DNA from: Hyaloperonospora brassicae
Lineage: Eukaryota > Oomycota > Peronosporomycetes > Peronosporales > Peronosporaceae
Assembly: GCA_947650285.1 (NCBI GenBank)
Contig: CANTFL010000320.1
Span: 186,001-250,000, forward strand
Length of the DNA stretch: 64,000 nt
Direction of reading: 5' to 3'
In this document: positions 55,340-64,000 of the stretch, piece after piece
Layout: each line of letters opens with the position of its first letter
How positions within the stretch are numbered: position 1 is the stretch's first letter
Notes under the pieces: model-generated
Database searches by the model: none
What the model was told of the DNA's origin: nothing
What the model saw: the letters and a program-made list of their open reading frames with translations, nothing else
Translations under genes and position numbers: made by a program

Positions 55340-58102
55340 GTCCTAGTTGACTTGAGGAGGAGAGTAAGCATTAACTCACAAAGTGATTTTACCACCAAGG
55401 CCCCAGATCCTCAGAACATATATTAGTCCATGCATGACGTCATAGTCAGCGTCATGAACCACTGCATGCATGACAACAAAAGTGAATACAATGCTGTCTC
55501 ATTCCGAGATAAACCCTCATGAGGCTGATACACTAATTCCATACCATAGTCCTTTGCCAACTAGTTGTTGCGCACGTGGTTGAACAATGCGACAAGAAAG
55601 GTGGGGGTAAGCGTGAGAGAGCTGGCGAATTGGAGAAGGTCATCAGCACAGAATCATACCTAGACGCAAATGGGAACAACAGAAACACGAGCGGGAAAGT
55701 GGACCGTAAAGGCAAAGTTGGTGATTAAATGCTGTCGGTAAAGAAGGAAGCAGCTGGCCAGCTCCTTTAAACTTGTGCTCACCTTTTAGCGCGTATCTAC
55801 TTCTTCAAACCCTCGGTCTTTGGCAGCAACGTGACGTACAACAGCATTTTTCACAAAAGCACGGTGTAGTTGCGTAGAGCCATGCTTGATGCTTGTAAAT
55901 ATTGCTGCTTGCTGCACTGTCTAGACTGTGTACGTGATCTCTCCAACAACAGCTCTGTGAGTCCCAACTGATTGATTTACGTTGAACTTGTTAGGAGTGC
56001 ATCTTGACAAAATTGAAGAATTGTGGAAGCTGCTTACCTTGTTCACCAGCAGAGCTGTTTTACGTCAATGCCACAGAGGGTATGTGAGGCCAAAAACGAT
56101 GTCAGGATGCGGACCTTGACGACAAGCTGACCTGGCTCTCCGTAAATATAGCTAGGCTTCTTTGTGAAGCGTATATATAACACGGACGAACAGGCGTCTT
56201 TGATAATGTATGGGTTTTATTGATACATGCATATTTTGCTGGGCTTGCCCCGTATTGCGCTGTATTTGCTGGCCCTTGCAACTAACAAACAGGAGCAAGT
56301 ACCACTTATCAATAGCGGTGCGTATCCACCAAACGCAATAAACACGAGTGAAGGATGCAATCAACCCTTGTTTAACTCTCAACTTGGCTAAGTCTTGGAA
56401 GCAATCAAATTTTGTTCCAATTCAACTCAGCTATCTTCAACTACTTCTAACGACGGCTAGTTGGCGGTCGCACGCAGCATCAACAGTATCCAAAAATCGC
56501 ACGCCAGGATCAACGAAGAAGAGGGACTTCAAGGATGGTGTGACTGAAGGTAGCTCACTCCCCGAAGGTCAATCGATGGGGGTTGTCACAGCAATCGTCA
56601 CAGCAATACTTGACTTGGGTGCGGTCTTCAGCTTGTTTGCGACAAAACATGGTTGCTTTACGCAACAATTCGTCATCACAATAGCAAGGCGGTCTCGTAG
56701 AGCAATCCATACTGCTATTCATCTGTTTGCAGCAGGTTCTGAACGAGTCGAGGTTGATAGGGTAGTTGCTAAGACAGAAATCGGTTATGCTGTCGAGAAT
56801 TTTTCAGCGTAAGTCGAAGGCTGTGCACTTTTCCTGCACTGCCTGACTTGCGGTAGGGCTGAAACCGGACGCGACAACCCCGCACACGATGAAGGAGCTG
56901 GTCTTGACCGGCATCGTTGCTGCGCTTGCGATGTACCTTGCTGTGCTGGGGCTTGCAAATGAAGGAATGACTTTATCGACGTCAATCTTCTCGACTTGTG
57001 TGCACCACACGCGCAGTCACCATCCATCAACGCAATGAGGATCATCTTTACTGCTTCACGTCTACACGCTGACGAAGCGAGCTACCGATCATCAAAAAAG
57101 CTGCACCACACAGCACGCGTCGCGCTTAGGTGTTTTTTCGTCCGCTCGTCTACCACCGTGCGCTTGCGCCAATCTCGTCGACACCCTCTGCAACCCCTTG
57201 CGTTCGACATGTTGCCGCCGTGATCGAGCGTCGATACGTTCGCACCAGCTCCCGTCCAAACTCTATACGACTTAGACGGATCGCTCGTCTATCGCCCCTA
57301 TGACTCTATATCGCTCCGCATTTCGTCATGACCTCTTTGTGCCACTTTTTCGTCATCTTTTCGACTTGCAACCGCGAATGCGTCTTCTGATACTAGGCAA
57401 CACATTACACGTCCGCGGTCTTTGTTTGAAAAGTTTCGATTTGAAACACGAGCTGGAATAAAACAGTTCTATCTACCGATGCATATGGGACCGGTCGATT
57501 TGGCAGAGGCCTGAGCGTTCCTTCATACACGTATGGTGTGTAGGTTTTACGGAAGGAACGGAACGGAAACGACAAGGCCTGTCAGTTATTCGCATCACGT
57601 ACCGAGATCAATCGACCCGTTGCGCTATGGAAAGCGGAGCAAACAACATGAGAAGTATACGTGTGTATATTATTGTTTACTGGTTGCAGGATGTTTGATA
57701 TAGCTTAAGCCTGGTTAGCAACGTCGGTATCTCGTTCGAGTCATTGGGTCGTACGAGGCTGGTTACCGTAAATGGCGGCTCTCTTAAGCGCCTGGATATT
57801 TGGCGCAGACACAACAGCAGGCCATCTCCTCAAATATTGTCTTCGTCCCCGCAAAACGCTCGCTTCGCTACTGCTCGCCTTTGCCGCAGGATTATTTGCA
57901 TAATTCCTCGACGCTTCCTGCGAGAGTTACATCTTCGCGCTGAAAAAAAATGCGATAACGTTGAACCCACAAAGTAATTGCACAAATGCTACATGTCAGT
58001 CGCCATAGCCTCTGCCAGATCTAGCGCATAGTCTCTCTCTCTTCGTCCGGAAGATCTCGCAGAAGACATTCTGTGACCACCGTTGACAGCGGCGGCGCTG
58101 TC
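55340..58102. other. No gene recognised
   Basis: Begins with purine-rich GAGGAGGAGAG at the end of the copia relic (possible purine tract and remnant LTR). A 154-codon plus-strand frame at 56348-56812 and shorter ones have no recognised domain. Nothing else supportable. Confidence 0.5.
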
Positions 58103-58544
58103 TGTAACGGGGTAGCCTGTTACATGACACTGTCATTACGAAGAAAATGACAATAAATAATATCACGTTGAATATTCTTTCAAGAATATCACAGAGCATG
58201 CTGATTTTGTTGAAGATGACCGAAGGGTCTACTCATTGGTTGATATCGTGATGATGTCATTCCACCAATCGCGGCGAGACGCGCGCAATGGGTGGTGAGT
58301 AGACGTCATCATACATTTAGTTACATTAGTATAATTAAATCAGGACAAACAGAGATACAAGAGTTATAGGACTTAATTATATTAATAACAGTTTTACTTT
58401 TCCTACAACTAAAGTCTTTCACCTTAGTCGTTCTACCTTCCTCAGTGTAGTTCTACACCTAGCTGGGCACTGACTATCACTACAGTCAGTGATAGTAAAC
58501 TCCGTGCTGGCTGACCAGTACGTAGTCGTCGGTGCCCCGTTACA
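58103..58544 (+). repeat. 5' LTR of older copy (442 bp)
   Basis: Starts TGTAACGGGG and ends CCCCGTTACA. The first two thirds align to the young LTR; the last roughly 170 bp (after CAGTTTTACTTTTCC) do not, yet are also full of stems, e.g. ACTATCACT/AGTGATAGT. Preserves TGTCATT/AATGACA (58131-58152) where the young LTR has TGTCACTT/AAGTGACA. Confidence 0.9.
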
Positions 58545-58600
58545 CCTGGTAGCACTTTGTAGTCCGCCCAATGACCACACTCGCATCGCCCAACATAAAC

Positions 58601-59703
58601 ATGTTGGACGAAGTCGAAGGCGACAATTTTCACGGAAAGCGTTAATGCTACTTCCATTTTAGCGTTATCGAATGGAGTGCGATCGAACGAATGAGTTCGA
58701 TCGTTGGCGAAGAAGCTATCTGGGCCATTCTATCCACAAGGGATAAAGACCAGCAGCATACCGTTGTTAGCAAGTTCTTGCAACAAGAACTTGATGAATC
58801 GCGAGCGCAGGTGACCTTGTTTCAACAACAAGATCACCAGTGGGTCGAAGCACTGAGACAACAACAGTCTCAGTCCGCAGAGCCGACGCGTGAGCGTCTA
58901 CGGGAGTCTCTAAATATAGTTCTCCAAGTATCGGGGAGTCGAGGAAGAATCCCTGTTAAGATGAGGTATCAAAATCGACGGTGCCATCGAGGCCCGTCGC
59001 ATCGACGATGAGCGAATGCAAGTTTCATTTGCTCAGTCTTACTTGGCAGGGGACGCCAGGAATTGGTCCTTGAATCTCAAGTTACACGACTCGAACGTGT
59101 TCAAGTCGTTAGACGTATTTAATACTAGGCTTAGTGAGACTTTTGAGCCTCCTAGGGCAGAGTTCAGGACACTATCTGAACTCTTTGGAATCAAACAGGG
59201 TAAGCGTAAGGTTCACGCTTACGCTCAGTGTGTACGCTACCTTGCAAGCTGCATGGTAGTGAACCATGTGAGTGAATTTGTGTTGATCACAATATTTATT
59301 CAAGGACTTTTTGATGGTCCCGTCTGTGACCACCTGTTCCGCGGAGGGTTTAAGACGCTCTCCGAAGCAATCTTCGCTGCAGAGCAGGAAGACTTTAGTG
59401 TGAGACAGGCTCACACCACGCTGACCCCATTCGTCCGCAAAGACGATCATCTATCGGAGGTCCAGATCCAATGGACCTCTGTAATGTCGAGGACGAGAAA
59501 CCTCTCCTTGCGAATGACATGCGATCGGTGAGATGCCATTGCTGTCATAAACTGTGACACTACGCATATGAATGGAGTATCCCCCGCTCAGGACCTCGCG
59601 GTGCTGAGCGCAGTCATCGTCCACCAGCTAGAAGAACTGGACGGCGAGGGTTCGATGCTGTTGCAAAGCCGCAACAGCGAGACCAACCATCAAAAAATGG
59701 TCG
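58601..59703 (+). pseudogene. gag: Gag relic of older copy
   Basis: MLDEVEGDNF at 58601 meets a TAA within 15 codons. Further pieces at 58691-59011 (MSSIVGEEAIWAILSTRDKD) and 59016-59531 (MQVSFAQSYLAGDARNWSLN through EAIFAAEQEDFSVRQAHT) align to the young Gag. The zinc-knuckle region (59,530-59,580) is broken: the second pair of Cys and the His lie in different frames. Not able to make Gag. Confidence 0.88.
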
Positions 59704-59735
59704 GGGTCAGTAGGGGCGGAGCGCCCTACTGATCC
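59692..59735 (+). promoter_or_regulatory. Conserved frameshift signal in older copy
   Basis: A-AAA-AAT at 59692-59698, 5 nt spacer, stem 59704-59715 with 59724-59735. Identical to the young copy over 55 bp, whereas flanking bases differ. Confidence 0.85.
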
Positions 59736-59739
59736 AGCA

Positions 59740-62700
59740 ACATCAAGAAAATTATCAAATCTCTTGACGAAGGTTGCTCCCGACACGCAGTCCCTGTGTG
59801 TCTCTGCACTTGGTCATGAGGTGTCTCTCATCACCTAGACATTTGAAGTGACAAAGGACTTGTCACTTCGCTCGATATTTGACTGTGGGGCGTCGAACAA
59901 TCCTGTATGTCGCCAGTCGCTAGAGGCAGGAAGTTTCAACTTCGTGGAGCGGGAGATCCCTCCAAAGAGAATGACGGTGCGCCTAGCGACAGGCGCATCG
60001 ATCACTGTGAAGAAATGTATAGTCGGAATCCACTACACGTTAAAGGGCGAACAGTACGATGATGATTACATCGTAATTGACCTGGATGACAAGTTTGATG
60101 TCATCCTAGGACTTACTTGGCTCAGGGGCTATGAGCCAAGGATGATCTGGCAGCATCGATCAGTTACGATACCTGCTACTTGTTCCTTAGATGACGATCT
60201 GAAGAATGTCTTGGAACGCCCACATTTTCGTGGGTGTACTACGAGCGAGTGCGATGGCCTCAATCGTGGTACGTTCGTTAGCACGACTGTACAAGAACAC
60301 AATGTAGATTATCACTACATTGTAGAGAAAGCTCTCCTGGACCCTGTGGAATTTATTTCTCAGGAAGTAATCGAGACATTGAATGTCTTGGTTAATGACG
60401 GATCAAGCGTAGGCGCTTACACGCTTGATCTGGTTGTGCCTCCGAAACTAACTTCGGAGATAACTCAATTGCCGACTGTAGAACCGAAACGGTTCTTGCG
60501 TGATCTGCGCAGTGGCAAAGTCAAGCAGACCTGTGTACTCGTCGCGAAAAACGAGTTCGTTACCGATATTCGATCGGCAACGGTTTTTACTGAGACCGAA
60601 TGGGTCCTCAGCAGGTCATCGATGGACGAAAGTGTCCTCGATGAGAAGACTCGGATTGAGAGATATGAATCTTAATTTTGGGAGTCACTTCAGGCAAATC
60701 CTTTGTATAAGGATTTGATCGAATTCAGGGATGTATCCCCTGAGTCCGTGCCTTGCGAGTTGCCTAAGGACAAAGGCACTCGACACGAGATCGAGCTCAA
60801 TCTGGTCTCGAAGTACTGTGTCATGAAGCAGTGGCCACTGCCTCGTGAACAAGTGATAGCGATCGACAAGTTCTTTATCGATCGCTTAGCAGCGGGCCAT
60901 GTGAGGGAATCAACTTCCCATCACAGCTCTCCGAACTTCTGTGTGCGAAATGCCACAGGAGGGTGGCGGATAGTGCACGCATTCAACAAATTGAATGCTG
61001 CAACGGTACCGGCTCAGACGCCGATACCGAGGAAGGACGTAATCATAGATGGTATGTCAAAGAGTACCATCTTTTCGTCCATGGATCGGATGGATGGATT
61101 ATATCAGATCCTGATGCGTGAACGAGACATCCCGTAAACAGCTGTGAGCACCCCCAGCGGTATGTTGTGGGAGTTGCTAGTGATGCCACTGGGGCTGAGC
61201 AATGCCCCTGCTACTTTCAACAGATGTGTTATAAATATGTTGAGACCGGTGCGAGACTTCGCACCGAGTTACTTCGACGATGTGTTCATTCATAGCCGGG
61301 CTATGGACGGGAAAACGGACGTTGAGGTCCATAAAAATCACGTCCGTAGGGTTCTTCAACTTCTGCGCAGGTATAAGTTGTACGCCAACCTCAAGAAGTG
61401 TATATTCGCGGCTAGCGAAATACCACTTCTTGGGTGCATCGTGGGTAAACACGGCGTACGCCCTGATCCCGAAAAGATCAAGGCGATCACCGAATGGACA
61501 GTGCCGGTCGATTTCAAAGGACTGTGGAAGTTCCTTGGTCTAGCGGCGTACTTACACAAGTACACGCGCAATCACGCCGAGATGACTGTTCATCTTTTTT
61601 GCTTGCTCAAGAAAAATGTCAAGTGGTCATGGAACGCTGAGTGCCAGCGTTCCTTTGAGGGTATCAAGCAAAGCTTGATGCAATCGCCGATCTTGGCGAT
61701 TGCAGATCAGGACAGACCATTTCATGTGGTCTGTGACGCCAGCGAATTTGTTATCGGCTGTGCGTAGATACAGTATGACACTGATGGCGCAGAGCGCGTC
61801 GTCTGATATCAATCGCGTCAGCTGCAACCAGCTGAACGCAATTGCCCAGTGCATGACAAGGAACTCCTTGCCATGAAGTACGCACTGGCTAAGTTCCGCG
61901 TCTATCTCCTCGGAGATAGACCGTTCATCGTATATACGGACCATGCGTCACTACGCACGGCCGTAAACAGTCCACACCTCTCGCAACGAATGGCGAGGTG
62001 GCTGTCTTTCTTCGCGGAGTACAACTTCTTCGTGAAGTATAAACCAGGACGACTTAAAGTCGTCGCTGATGCGCTATCGCGTCGGCCCGATTTCGAGCCG
62101 ACAACACGCGCCAACAGTGAGGTCTTGACCACTGTTGCGGCACTGTCAGTCAGTGTGCTGTCATCGCCTTTACTTGATGGCGTTCGGAATGCATACGCAG
62201 GGGATATAATTCTACTTCATTTTATGGGTCACCTCGCAAGTTTATCCCGGAAATCCTTGTCGGATTTGACGGCTCTATACTGTTCCTCGTTGGATCGGTA
62301 TACGACTTGCAATGGCCTGCTGTACTACACAGCAGTTGCCGACGATACGCCTCGTGTCGTCGTTCCCGATCATGATGATTTGCGTTTACGCATCATGTTC
62401 GAATGTCACGATGCGCCCTCAGGCGGGCATCGTGGTAGGGAAAATACCTACCTTACGGTAAGTCGTAACTTTGACTGTCCCCGCCAGTTTCAGTTCGTGC
62501 GCAAGTACATTCCTTCTTGAGAAGTCTGTAAACGGGTGAAGACTAGCCCTTCATCCCGTGCGCCACTAAAACCTCTGCCGGTCCCGGTAGAGTGTTGGGA
62601 GTCCGTTTTTATGGACTTTATCTTCGGGTTCACCGAAGCCTCTAACAAGATTAATGGTATTCATGTGTTTGTGAACCGTTTCATCAAGATGGTGCATCTT

Positions 62701-63330
62701 TCTGCAGTCTCTGAATCGATCACTGCACACGGCTGTGCGCGTGTCTTCATCGACCCAGTGCTTCGACTTCACGGATTACCCCGTGAACTCGTGTGCGACC
62801 GTGACCCTCGGTTCACGGCGGAGCTTTGGCAATCCGTGTTTCATTCACTCGGAACACGATTAAGATGTCCACATCCAACCCTCCCGAAACAGATGGTCAG
62901 ACGGAACGTGCAAATCGTGTCCTCGAAGAATTCTTCGAGTATACGTCTACTCCCTCTTAAGTTGGAGTGAGTTCTTGCCGATGGTCGAATTTGCCATCAA
63001 CAATTCCGTGCATGCGTTAACAACGCATACACCGTTCTACGTGAATAGCTTACGCCACCCACGTGTTCTCGCTCTTATACAGAGTGACTATGGGTTTAGG
63101 GGGGAGGGACTCGCTCGAGCAAAAACCGTTTTGGCTCTTGCTCATCACGTGTCGACGCTAACGTCGTCACGTATGATGTTGATGTCGGTAATGTCGACAT
63201 CGAAGAGGTTGATCTTAGCAGTAGCAATGACATTGCTGCTTTACCAGACAATGATGACGATGCTGGGATATTCAGCATCGTTAACGACAATGCCAGCGAG
63301 GAAGAGGACAACCTCGATGTAGAAGAGAAT
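59740..63330 (+). pseudogene. pol: Pol relic of older copy
   Basis: Protease to pre-RT is one open frame (59848-60675; site FDCGASNNPVCRQ, continuous where copy 1 has its extra base), then a stop. RT pieces at 60703-61137 and 61144-61767 contain SYFDDVFIHSRAM; RNase H at 61849-62520 (YTDHASLRTAVNSPHLSQRM); integrase in two frames to 62970 and 62975-63322. The first integrase Asp context reads FMDFIFGF and the second CDRDPRF. At least five stops or frame changes. The final segment shows the same register change at six G (63,099-63,104) as copy 1. Confidence 0.9.
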
Positions 63331-64000
63331 AATCTCTTAGCATTGCGCACGAAGCGCACTGAAAGACAAAACAAAGAGTCAGCAGAGAACTTCCTGCTGA
63401 CTCGAGAGGCGGTTGTCCGTTTCGTTGAAAACTCCATCGCAAATGCGGTGGACCACCAGAAGCGAAACGCAGACAAGAATGGAAGAGCAATTGTTCTTTA
63501 ATCTAAAGTTAGCGACCTTGTGCAACTGTCTACGGTTTACTGGCCTGGACATGTAGTCACGAATGTCGGCAGTAGTAAAAGTACTGCCGAAATACGTTGT
63601 TCCCTTTCGTGTATTGCAACGCAAAGGCAATGCATACACGATTGAGTTGCCTCGCAGGATGCACACGAATCCTACGTTTTATGTTGGTCGTCTCCGCCCG
63701 TACTGTCAGCACAAGGCCTCTTCCGAGAGAGGAGATGACCAGCACGTTCAAGAATCCCCAACAGATTCTTGTGATCACGGACCAAACACTCAAGTTGGTC
63801 CTTCAGCGACGCGGTCTCGCGACGAGCCACCTCTAGCTCGTCGCGAAAACGATGCTTCTCGCGTCCGCTTTCGAGTTAAAAGAACGCGAAGTACGATTGA
63901 TATTTATCCCGATCGGTACGGAGACTTCGTACGGTCGCCAGCAAGTCGTGCCGACGATCGTATTCGTGATCGAAGTCCACCCTCAACTCGGTTCAGGTAA
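63150..64000 (+). pseudogene. pol: Integrase tail of older copy, cut by window end
   Basis: Acidic segment, then [20 protein letters not shown] near 63,405, a stop at about 63,500, and from 63563 VLPKYVVPFRVLQRKGNAYT with [19 protein letters not shown] (GPY/F module; G of GPF changed to V). The following linker differs strongly from copy 1 in the sense direction. The chromodomain would lie beyond the window. Confidence 0.8.
63720..64000 (-). pseudogene. Antisense coiled-coil gene, partial and broken
   Basis: Minus-strand translation gives ELRVDFDHEYDRRHDLLATV, then one stop, then FRDELEVARRETASLKDQLE and HKNLLGILERAGHLLSRKR. These align to [38 protein letters not shown] and [18 protein letters not shown] of the 51323-52927 gene, with heptad hydrophobics kept. 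The N-terminal part is outside the window. Confidence 0.7.

Larger units (their letters stand above)
58103..64000 (+). mobile_element. Older Ty3/gypsy copy of the same family, cut by the window end
   Basis: Same family and orientation as the element at 45.47 kb, with LTR, primer site, gag, frameshift signal, pol and antisense region in the same order, but with many stops and frameshifts. Nucleotide similarity in pol is high, with whole 40-60 bp blocks identical. A large part of the region between protease and RT (47,680-47,980 of copy 1) is missing here. The 3' LTR lies outside the window. Confidence 0.92.

Overview
This is nuclear DNA of a eukaryote, most likely an oomycete of the Peronosporales (Phytophthora or downy mildew type). 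The retroelements (chromodomain Ty3/gypsy, L1-like LINE with a FADD reverse transcriptase, Ty1/copia) have the look I associate with that group, and the one complete host gene has short GT-AG introns. The genus is an inference. There is no bacterial or phage-like organisation.

Most of the window is repeats. 0.5-2.1 kb: decayed Ty3/gypsy pol (-). 2.1-15.35 kb: no supportable gene. 15.36-17.74 kb: a 2.4 kb element with long terminal inverted repeats, near-identical 9 bp flanking repeats and a broken Myb-like gene inside (Mutator/Pack-MULE-like). 18.1-19.3 and 41.85-42.9 kb: two diverged direct copies of a repeat built on a CTCGACGAG minisatellite. 23.9-26.76 and 38.45-41.29 kb: arms of a large inverted duplication carrying a mitochondrial-carrier-like gene convergent with a ybeY-like gene; the right ybeY copy is complete with four exons, the left keeps only exons 3-4. 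29.65-35.64 kb, between the arms: a decayed LINE. 42.9-45 kb: gypsy and LINE relics. 45.47-53.45 kb: a complete, very young Ty3/gypsy chromovirus (388 bp LTRs with one mismatch, 5 bp target duplication). 54.0-55.3 kb: a copia relic split by a 264 bp SINE-like insert with a 16 bp target duplication. 58.1 kb to the end: a second, older, broken copy of the same gypsy family.

The young element is the main interest. gag and pol overlap in -1 register through a classic slippery heptamer plus stem-loop, a signal identical in the otherwise diverged older copy. A 534-codon gene runs antisense from just inside the 3' LTR into pol, and its coiled-coil end is recognisable in the older copy. Most unusual, nearly the whole element (LTRs, gag, pol, antisense gene) is tiled with short inverted repeats about every 40-50 bp, and at several of them the two copies differ by paired substitutions that keep the arms complementary, sometimes while changing the protein.

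Several frame breaks lie in G runs shared between copies, so base-calling error in homopolymers must be excluded before calling genes dead.
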